Shown: positions 1 through 9,178, counted from the first letter of the stretch. The stretch: DNA of 64,000 bases from Lachnospiraceae bacterium (GCA_021199235.1 JAJQIL010000030.1:35296-99295), one strand, 5' to 3'. The notes: generated from the letters alone by a model not told the origin. Numbers and translations are program-made.

Positions 1-98
1 AAAGATTTATTGATGCAGCGGATTCATCCGGCCGGGAAAGATTTATTGATGCAGCGGATTCATCCGGCCGGGAAAGATTTATTGATGCAGCAGGAGCA
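1..98 (+). repeat. 36-bp in-frame tandem repeat (12 aa RFIDAADSSGRE), two exact copies plus degenerate copies to about 180
   Basis: aaagatttattgatgcagcggattcatccggccggg at 1-36 and 37-72, partial third copy from 73; in frame with sbcC. Confidence 0.9.
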
Positions 99-1748
99 TC
101 CCGCTGTACAGGCTCTTTCGATGCAGCAGATTCATCTGACCGGGCAGAATCCTTTGATGCTGCAGGATCGTCCCAACGCTCAGTGACGTCGGATACACTC
201 TCTCAGGAAGCGCTGGATTCTCTGGAGAAAACGGCAGATGAGCTTTCGGAAAAGCAGAAAAATCTCGCGGCAAGAGCGCATGCGGCTGCAGAACTTCTTT
301 CGGCGAAGAGGCAAACGCTGGCAGAAGAGGCGGCGAAGCTGCAGGATGAGCTGAAAGCGGAAACGGCAGACCCTTCGGAGGAGATAGCTGCGGAAACGGC
401 GTATGAATATATCGACGAAATCATCCTTCTGTCGGCTGCCCGAATTAAGGAACAGACCGCTGCGCTGAACACGCAAAAAGAAGAACTGGATCAGAAGCTT
501 TTACAGCTGCAGGGACTTCGGGAAAACCTGCGCGTCGCGGATGAGAAAAAGCAGGAACTTGGCCGGATCGCGGAAGAAGCCAGGCAGAAAAAGGCGGCGG
601 CTTATGCAGGGCTGGAGGGCAGCCGGCAGCGGCGCAGCGCGTTGAATGAGACAGGAAGCTTCGCGACAGCAGCGGAAGCAAAGAAAGCGCTGGCAATTGC
701 TCGAAGCTCCAGACAGGAAAGAGAAGAGGCCGCACACAAAGCCGCGGAAGAAGCAGCGTCTGCCCGGGAACAAAGAGACCGTACGAAGGCGCTGATCCAA
801 AAATATGAGCAGGAAATTCCCACGCAGAGGGCACTTTGCGAAAAAAGAAAACAGAATTACGAGACCGGCATGACGCAGAAAAATATGACCGAGGCCGCAT
901 GGCAGAAGCTTGCCGCGGAGCATGCGCCGGAGGAGGAAACCCGTCTGCGTGAAGAACTGGAGCAGTATACAAAGGGCATCGTTTCTGCCAGAAGCAGGAT
1001 GGAATCCGCCCGCGAGGCGATTGACGGCAGGCCGATGCCGGATCTTGAAAAGCTTCGCGCGGAAGTGGAGGAAGCGGAGGAGCAGCGGACCGCGGCGGAT
1101 CAGCTGTATGCCGGGACCGGAGAAGAGCTTCGGGCGGATGAACGGATGAGAGGAGCCCTGCGCCTGGGACTGAAAGAACGAAGACAGGTGATCGTGGAAC
1201 ATACGCGTCTTGATACGCTTTACCGGCTGGTGTCCGGCAACGTCAAGGACAGCCGTATGGATCTGGAGACTTTTGTGCAGCGCTATTATATGGAACAGAT
1301 CCTCCATGCGGCAAACCGGCGGTTCCTCGAAATGTCCGGCGGGCAGTTCGAGCTTCGCATGGTCGATGCAGAAAAGGCAGGAAAAGGAAAAAACCGCGGC
1401 CTGGATCTGATGGTTTACTCCACCGTGACCGGAAAGGAGCGTGAGATACGCACGCTCTCCGGCGGCGAGTCCTTCATGGCAGCTCTCTCACTGGCACTTG
1501 GCATGGCCGACCAGATCCAGCAGCGCACGGCTGCCATTCATCTGGATATGATGTTCATCGACGAGGGCTTTGGCTCTCTCGACGACCGTTCGCGCAGTCA
1601 GGCTGTCCGCGTCCTCAAGGAGATGGCGGGCAGCGACCGGCTGATCGGCATCATTTCCCATGTGACCGAGCTGAAACAGGAGATCGACGACCAGCTGCTC
1701 GTTACAAAGGACGAGACGGGCAGCCATGTAAAATGGCAGATCAGTTAG
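3..1748 (+). CDS. sbcC: Exonuclease SbcC (SMC-like ATPase), C-terminal part, truncated by window start
   Basis: Frame open from position 3; coiled-coil Glu/Ala/Arg-rich region followed by LSGGESFMAALSLALGMAD signature and MMFIDEGFGSLD Walker B / D-loop. Confidence 0.9.
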   Translation, partial: RFIDAADSSGRERFIDAADSSGRERFIDAAGASRCTGSFDAADSSDRAESFDAAGSSQRSVTSDTLSQEALDSLEKTADELSEKQKNLAARAHAAAELLSAKRQTLAEEAAKLQDELKAETADPSEEIAAETAYEYIDEIILLSAARIKEQTAALNTQKEELDQKLLQLQGLRENLRVADEKKQELGRIAEEARQKKAAAYAGLEGSRQRRSALNETGSFATAAEAKKALAIARSSRQEREEAAHKAAEEAASAREQRDRTKALIQKYEQEIPTQRALCEKRKQNYETGMTQKNMTEAAWQKLAAEHAPEEETRLREELEQYTKGIVSARSRMESAREAIDGRPMPDLEKLRAEVEEAEEQRTAADQLYAGTGEELRADERMRGALRLGLKERRQVIVEHTRLDTLYRLVSGNVKDSRMDLETFVQRYYMEQILHAANRRFLEMSGGQFELRMVDAEKAGKGKNRGLDLMVYSTVTGKEREIRTLSGGESFMAALSLALGMADQIQQRTAAIHLDMMFIDEGFGSLDDRSRSQAVRVLKEMAGSDRLIGIISHVTELKQEIDDQLLVTKDETGSHVKWQIS

Positions 1749-1767
1749 CGACAGAACAGATGATAAT

Positions 1768-1853
1768 CGAGTAGGAGGCGGCTTGTCGGCTCCTACTCGC
1801 CAGCGCGGGCCGGGTGCAGCTTTAGCTGCAAAATACTTCGCCCGGCCCTGCGC
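1768..1853. repeat. Two strong palindromes after sbcC (possible terminator/REP-like)
   Basis: CGAGTAGGAG/CTCCTACTCG (1768-1799) and GCGCGGGCCGGG...CCCGGCCCTGCGC with inner TGCAGCTTTAGCTGCA (1803-1853). Confidence 0.7.
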
Positions 1854-1867
1854 ATAAACAGAATCAT

Positions 1868-1980
1868 CCCCGCATATATTTGTTAACGTGAGCTGAAGGG
1901 ATTTTCGCTGCTTGCAGCAGAAAATCACAAGGTCTGGCGAGCAGCTGTGCTGCGAGAAATGACAGGGAATCTATGCGGGG
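1868..1980. repeat. Nested inverted-repeat intergenic element
   Basis: Outer arms CCCCGCATA (1868-1876) / TATGCGGGG (1972-1980); inner hairpins gattttcgctgc-ttgc-agcagaaaatc and gagcagc-tgt-gctgc. Confidence 0.6.
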
Positions 1981-1988
1981 GTATTTTT

Positions 1989-3128
1989 ATGTCCGAATAC
2001 AGGAGATTTGTAGCCTATTTTTATGAATATGCAGGTGGGAAAAAGCAGCAGAACGCAGGCTTTGCCAAGGTAGAGCTGCGGGACGGAATGTGGCGGATCC
2101 TGTTTCGGCTGACCATACCGGATGCGCCGGAACCGCCTCTGCAGGTCTATGGTTTTGTCCGTGAAAATGAATATCTGCACGGCTTTTTGCTGGGAACAAT
2201 GACTTCTGGCGGGACCGTGCCGGAAGAATGGGCCTGGCGTGCCGATACGCCGGTTGGTCTGGGAAAATATTATTTTGGAGAGATGAATGGCATACGGATA
2301 GAAAGCGGTGAGGGCAGAAGCTTTTTTACCGTCTGGGATGACGAAGCCGTGGTTCCGGAACGCTTTGTTTTTGAGATGCCGCAGTATGAAACGGTAATTC
2401 GGGAAGAAGAGGAACCGCAGCTGTCAGAAAAACCGGAGCAGCCGTCACGTCCGGCAGAACCGTCGCAACCGGAGGTACCGGAGCAGCCGTCACGTCCGGC
2501 AGAACCGTCGCAACCGGAGATACCGGAGCAGCCGCCACGTCCGGCGGAGCCGTCGCAACCGGAGATACCGATACAGCCATCACAGCCGGAAATACCGACA
2601 CCGGGGGCAGCTGAAATGCCTGCGCCGCAGATTACGGAACTGCCGCAGCAGGAAAGTCCCATGGTGTCAGAACCGAATGTGCCGGAACTGCCGCCGCAGA
2701 TGCCGGCCGAAATGTTTTTGCCCCGCTCAAAGAAAAATGAACATCAACAGAATCCTGCCGAAAATCTCCTTCAAAGCCGTCAGAGATTCCGCCCGTTTCA
2801 GGATGGGGAATTTACCGACTGTGTGCAGATCAGGCTGTGCGATATCCTGCCGCTCCAGCAGGAAAACTGGAAGGTGGGCAGAAGCAATTTCCTGCAGCAT
2901 GGCTATTATCTGTACCGCCATCTTCTGCTGGGCAGGACGAAGGACGGCGATTACATACTCGGTGTGCCGGGGATGCGCAATCAGCAGGAGGAATATATGG
3001 CGCAGACCTTTGGCTATGATCACTTCAAGCAGTCGGCCGCGAGCGGTTCCGGCCGGAGGTTTGGCTACTGGTACCGGATCTTAAGAGAGCCGGAGCAGGA
3101 CTTTGTATCCGCTGCGAGAATTATATGA
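1989..3128 (+). CDS. Hypothetical protein with proline-rich repeat linker (likely Lachnospiraceae-type DUF)
   Basis: ORF; start ATG 1989 preferred because the upstream part overlaps the palindromic element. Pro-rich EQPSRPAEPSQPE repeats between conserved-looking N and C domains. Confidence 0.75.
   Translation: MSEYRRFVAYFYEYAGGKKQQNAGFAKVELRDGMWRILFRLTIPDAPEPPLQVYGFVRENEYLHGFLLGTMTSGGTVPEEWAWRADTPVGLGKYYFGEMNGIRIESGEGRSFFTVWDDEAVVPERFVFEMPQYETVIREEEEPQLSEKPEQPSRPAEPSQPEVPEQPSRPAEPSQPEIPEQPPRPAEPSQPEIPIQPSQPEIPTPGAAEMPAPQITELPQQESPMVSEPNVPELPPQMPAEMFLPRSKKNEHQQNPAENLLQSRQRFRPFQDGEFTDCVQIRLCDILPLQQENWKVGRSNFLQHGYYLYRHLLLGRTKDGDYILGVPGMRNQQEEYMAQTFGYDHFKQSAASGSGRRFGYWYRILREPEQDFVSAARII
2434..2600 (+). 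repeat. Imperfect tandem repeats encoding EQPSRPAEPSQPE(V/I)P
   Basis: Repeated gagcagccgtcacgtccggcagaaccgtcgcaaccggag units. Confidence 0.85.
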
Positions 3129-3138
3129 AAACAGGCAT

Positions 3139-3531
3139 ATGGGGGAAATCAAAATGGAGACGATGCGCGGGCGTGGGAAAACTATCGGGAGGGTTGTTGG
3201 AGCGCTGACTGTTTCTTTTCTGGCAACCGTGATTCTGTTGCTGGGATTTGCGTTTTTACTTCTGAAACTGCAGCTGACTGCGGGACAGACAGAGATCGGC
3301 ATCCTGGTGATCTATGTGCTTTCCTGCTTTGCGGGAGGCTTATATGGTGGGAAAAAGGCGGACAGACGCAAATTCCTGTGGGGGCTGCTGACAGGCGTGT
3401 TGTATTTCCTGCTTCTTCTGGCGATATCCGGAATGGGAGAGGAAGCGCTGCAGCCGCAGCTGACAAGAACGTTTCTTTCACTGGTACTGTGTGCGCTCGG
3501 CGGGACGCTGGGCGGGATGCTGGCCGGGTGA
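3139..3531 (+). CDS. TIGR04086-like small membrane protein
   Basis: About 130 aa, four hydrophobic segments, GGLYGGKKADRRKFLWG motif. Confidence 0.65.
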   Translation: MGEIKMETMRGRGKTIGRVVGALTVSFLATVILLLGFAFLLLKLQLTAGQTEIGILVIYVLSCFAGGLYGGKKADRRKFLWGLLTGVLYFLLLLAISGMGEEALQPQLTRTFLSLVLCALGGTLGGMLAG

Positions 3532-3541
3532 AAAGTACTGT

Positions 3542-3570
3542 TTGACAATATGCAAGGTATGCGGTATAGT
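3542..3570 (+). promoter_or_regulatory. Sigma-A-type promoter of the thiT riboswitch transcript
   Basis: TTGACA (3542-3547), 17-bp spacer, TATAGT (3565-3570). Confidence 0.7.
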
Positions 3571-3604
3571 AATCCCAGTTCATCGGTTGTTATGCCGATG
3601 CAAC

Positions 3605-3715
3605 AATAACATCCGCTAGGGGAGCACATCGCTGAGACTGAGTCCGTATGGACTCTGACCCTTAACACTTGACCCGGGTAATACCGGCGTAAGGAAGCAC
3701 ATATACCTGTTACGG
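3605..3715 (+). promoter_or_regulatory. TPP (THI-box) riboswitch
   Basis: ctaGGGGagc...CTGAGA...ACCCTT...tgAcccGGgTAATaCCgGCGTAaGGAAGC matches the conserved THI element; directly upstream of thiT. Confidence 0.93.
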
Positions 3716-3812
3716 ACGAGAAAAATACGGCATTCGAAGAGACGAAAGAGGCTTGACTTTTTTGATTCGCAAAGTTGTACGGAATCGTTCAGACAGGGAC
3801 GCTCGATGTGAT

Positions 3813-3843
3813 TCCTCCTTGCGCAGAAAAAGGAGGATTTTTT
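3813..3843 (+). promoter_or_regulatory. Hairpin containing the thiT Shine-Dalgarno, followed by T6
   Basis: TCCTCCTT (3813-3820) pairs with AAGGAGGA (3830-3837), then TTTTTT then ATG (3844). Confidence 0.75.
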
Positions 3844-4503
3844 ATGTCTATTGTAACTGCAGACGGTGGCCTGACCACCCTCGGATACGCCCTTTGCGCC
3901 ATTGCCGCGATCGTGCTGGTGCTGGTGGCGTCATTCTTTCACAGCAAAGCCGATTCCGGCAAAAAAATGTCCACAAAGCAGCTGGTGTATTGCGCGATGG
4001 CGATGGCACTCGCGTTCGTCACCTCGTATATCAAGCTGTTTCACCTGCCCTACGGCGGCTCCGTGACCCTGTTCAGTATGCTGTTCATCTGCCTGATCGG
4101 CAACTGGTATGGCGTAAAAGTCGGTATCCTGACCGGTCTGGCTTACGGAATTCTTCAGTTCCTGCAGGAACCGTACGTGCTGAGCTTTTTCCAGGTGTGC
4201 TGCGACTACGTGCTTGCCTTCGCGGGACTCGGTCTGGCCGGTGTATTCTGGAAATCCAAAAACGGACTGGTCAAGGGCTACATACTCGGCATCCTCGTGC
4301 GCGGTGCGTTCCATTCACTGGGAGGCTATCTGTACTGGATGGACTATATGCCGGAGAACTTCCCGCAGGCATTTTCGGCACTGTACCCGATTATCTATAA
4401 CTACTCCTACATCCTGCTGGAGGGTGTGATAACAGTCATCATTATCTCACTTCCGCCGGTTGCGAAAGCACTGCAGACGGTGAAGGAGAGCGCAGTGAAA
4501 TAA
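3844..4503 (+). CDS. thiT: Energy-coupled thiamine transporter ThiT (ECF S component)
   Basis: Six-TM protein; LPYGGSVTLFSMLFI and RGAFHSLGGYLYWMDYMPE motifs; downstream of TPP riboswitch. Confidence 0.92.
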   Translation: MSIVTADGGLTTLGYALCAIAAIVLVLVASFFHSKADSGKKMSTKQLVYCAMAMALAFVTSYIKLFHLPYGGSVTLFSMLFICLIGNWYGVKVGILTGLAYGILQFLQEPYVLSFFQVCCDYVLAFAGLGLAGVFWKSKNGLVKGYILGILVRGAFHSLGGYLYWMDYMPENFPQAFSALYPIIYNYSYILLEGVITVIIISLPPVAKALQTVKESAVK

Positions 4504-4556
4504 AATGGAATTTTGCGCATAGAATAACAAAGTGAGGTTATAGAATTATATTTGGT

Positions 4557-4599
4557 AATGTCATGTGGAATGTTTTTCTTCACATGACATTATTTTTTT
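4557..4599 (+). terminator. Rho-independent terminator after thiT
   Basis: AATGTCATGTG / CACATGACATT stem followed by ATTTTTTT. Confidence 0.85.
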
Positions 4600-4728
4600 G
4601 TTATACTATTAAAAAGTCTTTATATTTTGTTATAACCGACAGACGTAAAGTTAAAATCAGGACATATCGGAACAAACGACAGAGGAACATTTGGACAGCT
4701 TTCTGGAACGAAAGGAGGAACCGCAGGT

Positions 4729-4998
4729 ATGGCAAACGAGGCAACATTATATGTTAAAATGGATGCAGATATCAAAGAACGGGCGGAACTTTTATATAAG
4801 CGTATGGGAACATCATTGGCAGAGGGAGTAAGAATGTTTACGGTTCAGAGCCTTGAAGTGAACGGAATTCCTTTTTCGGCTCATGTATCTCCAAAGAAAA
4901 ACGGTGTGCGTATTGGGGCTGCTGAAGGTATGTTTAAAACACCGGAAAATATCGATGCTGATAATGATGAAATTGCTAAATTATTCGGAGGTGAGTAA
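4729..4998 (+). CDS. RelB/DinJ-type antitoxin
   Basis: 89 aa; MANEATLYVKMDADIKERAELLYKRMGTSLAEGVRMF RHH N-terminus; 1-nt overlap with downstream PIN toxin. Confidence 0.8.
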   Translation: MANEATLYVKMDADIKERAELLYKRMGTSLAEGVRMFTVQSLEVNGIPFSAHVSPKKNGVRIGAAEGMFKTPENIDADNDEIAKLFGGE

Positions 4999-5402
4999 TG
5001 CGGTTTTTACTGGATACACATATTCTTTTATGGGCATTGACAAATGATTCGAAGCTTCCTGAGCAGGCAAGAGAATTTATTTCCGACGAGAAAAATGATA
5101 TTTTTTACAGCACGGCCTCGGTTTGGGAGGTGTCGATAAAGCACTCATTGCATTCGGATATTATGCCAGTCTCAGGGAAAAACCTTTCGGATTATTGTGT
5201 AAAAGCCGGTTATGAGATGCTGTGCATTCGAGATGATCACGTATACGCATTGGAAACATTAACAAGAGAAGAAAATGCCCCTCGTCATAATGATCCGTTT
5301 GATCGTATTATGATTGCACAGGCGAAGACAGAAAAAATGGTATTTATTACACATGATTCGTTGCTTTCTTATTATAATGAGGCCTGTGTAATGCATGTTT
5401 GA
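4998..5402 (+). CDS. PIN-domain toxin (VapC-like)
   Basis: MRFLLDTHILLWAL...ASVWEVSIKHSL...NDPFDRIMIAQA PIN motifs. Confidence 0.87.
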   Translation: MRFLLDTHILLWALTNDSKLPEQAREFISDEKNDIFYSTASVWEVSIKHSLHSDIMPVSGKNLSDYCVKAGYEMLCIRDDHVYALETLTREENAPRHNDPFDRIMIAQAKTEKMVFITHDSLLSYYNEACVMHV

Positions 5403-5452
5403 ACACCATTTTACAGACGACATATACTGCGCGGCTCTTATCAGAGATAGTG

Positions 5453-5953
5453 TCAGAGCCGCAGATGAATAATCCTCTGGTTCCGGCTGCCGCGGAACTG
5501 CAGCGAGATGTCCTTTTCCGCTTCGATGAACTCGCCGTCGACGAGCACATCAATATAAGAAAGCATTTCCTGCGTCACATCCGTGAACACGCGGCCGCCG
5601 GGGATCAGGTCGGCGTCATACAAATATCCGGTGTAGCACCAGATATCCTTATCAGGATAGTGCTCCCGGATTTTTTTCATGAGGGCCGTGACAACCGGCT
5701 GATTTTCCGGCTCAAACGGTTCGCCGCCCAGCGCGGTAAAGCCCTGGATATAATCGGGTTTCAGGGCTTCCAGAATTTCATCGACAGTCTCGTCGGTGAA
5801 CGGCTGTCCAAATCCAAAATCCCAGGTTTCAGCATTGAAGCAGCCTTTGCAATGGTGACGGCATCCCGATACAAAAAGTGAGACCCGGACGCCCGGACCG
5901 TCAGCGATGTCATTTTTTTTGATATTTCCATAGTTCATAACATGGTTCCTCAT
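5453..5953 (-). CDS. nrdG: Anaerobic ribonucleoside-triphosphate reductase activating protein
   Basis: MRNHVMNYGNIKKNDIADGPGVRVSLFVSGCRHHCKGCFNAETWDF radical SAM CxxxCxxC motif; start moved to M45 of the supplied ORF. Confidence 0.93.
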   Translation of the reverse strand: MRNHVMNYGNIKKNDIADGPGVRVSLFVSGCRHHCKGCFNAETWDFGFGQPFTDETVDEILEALKPDYIQGFTALGGEPFEPENQPVVTALMKKIREHYPDKDIWCYTGYLYDADLIPGGRVFTDVTQEMLSYIDVLVDGEFIEAEKDISLQFRGSRNQRIIHLRL

Positions 5954-6085
5954 ACGGTTCTTCTTTCCTGCGTAATAACTGTGTTTATCATAGAGATTCC
6001 GGTACAAACTGTCAAGCGTTTTTGCTTCATAAAATCGGATGCGTTTTTGGCTCATAAGGCCGGATGCTGTTACGAAAAAATGCAC

Positions 6086-6119
6086 TTGACATTTTGCTAA
6101 AAATGTAGTAAGTTAGCAA
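6086..6119 (+). promoter_or_regulatory. Promoter with overlapping operator palindrome for blaI-like operon
   Basis: TTGACA (6086-6091); TTGCTAA (6094-6100) / TTAGCAA (6113-6119) inverted repeat. Confidence 0.55.
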
Positions 6120-6192
6120 TATAGAAAAACGAAACGGCCGCTAATTACTTTCGGCGAAAGATATACGATTCGCTGCTGTACAGAGGAAGGAT

Positions 6193-6582
6193 ATGAGAGA
6201 AATGATTCATGAAACATTAAGCAACAGTGAGACTTATATTATGAAGGTGATCTGGTCCGGGGAGGAAGACATTTCGGTGATGGAGCTGGTTGACGGGCTG
6301 CGGGAGCGATATGACAAAGATTATCAGCGTTCCACGATTGCTACTTTTCTGATTCGGCTGGCCAGCAAAGGCTTTGTCAGTACCTATAAAAAAAAGAAAT
6401 ACGCATATGTCCATGCGGAAGTGAGCGAGGCGGAATATAAGACTTATATTGCTCAAAATGAGACGGATTTCTGGTTTTCAGGGAGACCGTCCGAGTACTT
6501 CGCGGCGCTGTGCAGTTCAAAGGAGCTGACAAAGGACGAGATTGAACGGATTCGGGGGATGCTCGATGGGATGGATCATTAA
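6193..6582 (+). CDS. BlaI/MecI/CopY-family repressor
   Basis: Winged-helix protein ETYIMKVIWSGEEDISVMELVDGLRERYDKDYQRSTIATFLIRLASKGFV. Confidence 0.9.
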   Translation: MREMIHETLSNSETYIMKVIWSGEEDISVMELVDGLRERYDKDYQRSTIATFLIRLASKGFVSTYKKKKYAYVHAEVSEAEYKTYIAQNETDFWFSGRPSEYFAALCSSKELTKDEIERIRGMLDGMDH

Positions 6583-7855
6583 TCTGACAGCGGCAATCCT
6601 TCTGACAGAGCTGACCGGGAGTACGCTTTTGATCTGTTGGTATTTTACAGGGCGTATTCTGGATAAGAAGGGATATCTGAATATCCTCTATCCGTTTTTA
6701 AAGCTGATTGCGTTTTTCTTTCTGTGCCCGGTCTCCTTTCTGGTTCTGTGGATTGCCGGCCACAACCGGCCCGGCTGGGGCGGCGTTCTGTTCCGGCCGA
6801 CTCCGACGATCAGCATCTGGGCAAGGGCGGCTGCCGTTATCTGGGGGATTGGATCGTTGATTATGTTTGTGTATTGCGCAGGCGGGGCAGTTCGGGGCAG
6901 GAGGCTGGTAAAGGCACGGATTCGCTGTGACAGGGAACGTCAGGAGCTTTTTGAACGGGTATGCAGGGAGACCGGGGTTGCAATTGGAAAAGTAACGCTG
7001 TGCGAGAGCTATCAGGTTCCTGTGCCGATGATCACGGGATTGATTCATCCGGTGATCTTACTGCCTGCGGAGGAATACACAGAACCCGGGCTGCGAATGA
7101 TTCTGATTCACGAACTGGTGCATTACAGGCACAGGGATTTATGGCTGAAAGCCGCGGCTTCTCTGATTTTGGTGATTGGCTGGTTCAACCCGTTTGTCTG
7201 GCTTTACTGCTCACTTGTAGAGCGATGGACGGAATATGCGTGTGATTACACGGCCTGCGGGCTTGTCGGCGACACGAAAGAGTATTTTGAAGTGATTTTA
7301 AAAATGGCTCAAAAGGCGGGGGCTATTAGAAGCTATCTGTCGGCGTCTCTCTTTGAGAATACGCACGAGCTGGTACGCAGAGTCAGCAGAATGGCGGAAT
7401 ACCGGAAGCTGGAAAAGCCCCGCAGGACAAAGACAATTCGGGCGTGTCTGGCACTGTTGCTGATCAGCATTGCCGCTGTCCTGGCTGTCTCTCTGCGAAT
7501 TGCCGCCCTTTATCAGAAAATTCATGACGAAACCATTTCGCTGCAGGAGGAGAGCGGGACACAGCCATCCTGGTTCACGAGAATAGCGGTAACCGTACCT
7601 GACCAGACCTGGGTATCCTCCGGAACATTTGCCGCTGAAGAAGGCCAGAGCATTGTGGTAAACGGTACAATCTGGCCGTCAGGCGGTCCTGTCAAAATCG
7701 GAATCAGCGGCTCTGACGGGGAAACGCGCTACATCGAAGCTTCCGAAGATTATCTGCAGGAATTCTCCGTCACGGAGACGGATACCTATAGCTTTATTGC
7801 GCAGAATTCCAGTGGAAGCGAGGTGGAAATTACCGGTTATATCTGGTGCTGGTAA
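6566..7855 (+). CDS. BlaR1/MecR1-like M56 metallopeptidase sensor with non-penicillin-binding C-terminus
   Basis: HELVHYRHRDLW zinc motif, ERWTEYACDYTA; overlaps blaI end; short beta-rich C-terminal extracytoplasmic domain. Confidence 0.88.
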   Translation: MGWIINLTAAILLTELTGSTLLICWYFTGRILDKKGYLNILYPFLKLIAFFFLCPVSFLVLWIAGHNRPGWGGVLFRPTPTISIWARAAAVIWGIGSLIMFVYCAGGAVRGRRLVKARIRCDRERQELFERVCRETGVAIGKVTLCESYQVPVPMITGLIHPVILLPAEEYTEPGLRMILIHELVHYRHRDLWLKAAASLILVIGWFNPFVWLYCSLVERWTEYACDYTACGLVGDTKEYFEVILKMAQKAGAIRSYLSASLFENTHELVRRVSRMAEYRKLEKPRRTKTIRACLALLLISIAAVLAVSLRIAALYQKIHDETISLQEESGTQPSWFTRIAVTVPDQTWVSSGTFAAEEGQSIVVNGTIWPSGGPVKIGISGSDGETRYIEASEDYLQEFSVTETDTYSFIAQNSSGSEVEITGYIWCW

Positions 7856-7927
7856 ATTTTAAGTAACAGTTACAATTTTAAAGAGTGCTCAACGATGCCT
7901 GACAGGAAAAGGAGAGGAGGGATTTGC

Positions 7928-9070
7928 ATGAAACGATATGTATTCGTATTACTGCTGCTGAACATCGCTGCGGCGTTTGCTCTGCCATGTGTGGCGTCCG
8001 CAGAGCAGGAAACATTTTTTTCACTTGACGGTCAGGAATATTCTTTTGCTCCGGTGCTGGGAGATTTTCTGGAGAACGGCTGGGAGAAGGGTTCCGTGCT
8101 GGAGACCTTCGGCTATTCCTGGTCGAAAGGGCCTTATGAGAGAGAAGAAGCAGAAGAAGGAGAATGGGTCACCTATATGGATACACAGGCCGATAATAAT
8201 ATGGTTTCGTTCGATTCCGGATACGAGCTGACGAATGATGCGGATGCGGTGGGAGCATATTTGGATCAGAGTGCAGTGGAATATGGTCAGGAACCGGCGG
8301 AGTGTCCGCTTGAGCATCTTGGAGTTCCGGCGGGATATGTGGACAGCCTTGTCGTGAATGGAGCCGAACTGGCAAATGCGGATTACACGGACATGGTGGA
8401 TGCCTTTGGCGAACCGGAAACGATGGAAGATACCGGGGCCGGCGTAATATTCTCTTATTCTCTGCCGGAGCTTTCCGCTTTGATTTCCTTTGTTTACGAG
8501 GGAGCATCCGGGGATGAAGAGAGCTTGACGGAGCTGAAAAATTCAGAAGCTCTGGCAGACGAGATTTGTCTGTACTTTGCTCTTCCGACTATCGGCGACG
8601 TAAGCTTTTCCCTGAACGGGCAGGACTATCTGATCTACCCGGTCATGGGGGATTTCCTGGAAAATGGATGGGAGCTGGGAGAGCGCGTGGAGCAGATGGG
8701 AGACTGGTCCGAGGAGGAAGGCCCCTATAATGTGGTCACGTCCGGGTACTACCTGACGAGCAGAAATAATCAGGTGGCGGTCTATCTGGATGATGAGCAG
8801 ATACGGGCAGGAGAAGCCTCTGAGAGCTGTTTCCTGAGGAGCCTGAACCTGTATGGAGACGCTGTGGAAAGTCTTCAAATTAATGGACACGAGATTGCCG
8901 GGGTTACCCGGGAGCAGCTGGTGGAGATTCTGGGCGAACCGAGGCGTCTGCTGGAGGAAACATATGGGACAACTTACTATTATTCTCTTCTAGAGTGCGG
9001 AATTACAATGATGACAGTGAACTATTCCGATACAGGCGATGCTCAGGCACAGATATCGATTTCGTTTTGA
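7928..9070 (+). CDS. Secreted protein with two tandem homologous domains
   Basis: Signal peptide MKRYVFVLLLLNIAAAFALPCVASA; FSLDGQEYSFAPVLGDFLENGWEKG and FSLNGQDYLIYPVMGDFLENGWELG repeats. Confidence 0.8.
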   Translation: MKRYVFVLLLLNIAAAFALPCVASAEQETFFSLDGQEYSFAPVLGDFLENGWEKGSVLETFGYSWSKGPYEREEAEEGEWVTYMDTQADNNMVSFDSGYELTNDADAVGAYLDQSAVEYGQEPAECPLEHLGVPAGYVDSLVVNGAELANADYTDMVDAFGEPETMEDTGAGVIFSYSLPELSALISFVYEGASGDEESLTELKNSEALADEICLYFALPTIGDVSFSLNGQDYLIYPVMGDFLENGWELGERVEQMGDWSEEEGPYNVVTSGYYLTSRNNQVAVYLDDEQIRAGEASESCFLRSLNLYGDAVESLQINGHEIAGVTREQLVEILGEPRRLLEETYGTTYYYSLLECGITMMTVNYSDTGDAQAQISISF

Positions 9071-9152
9071 AATGACAACATTGTTCATCTGAGCAGTCGT
9101 ATTTTATGGAATGGCCTGAAATTACTGCAGTAAAAGATCGGCAAACAATGGA

Positions 9153-9178
9153 AAAAGAGGATCCTCAGGTCCTCTTTT
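9153..9178. terminator. Bidirectional hairpin terminator between convergent genes
   Basis: AAAAGAGGA...TCCTCTTTT. Confidence 0.75.

Noticed and set aside
1-98. CRISPR-like direct repeats at window start
   Set aside because: Units are contiguous without spacers and are in frame with sbcC, so they are a coding tandem repeat.
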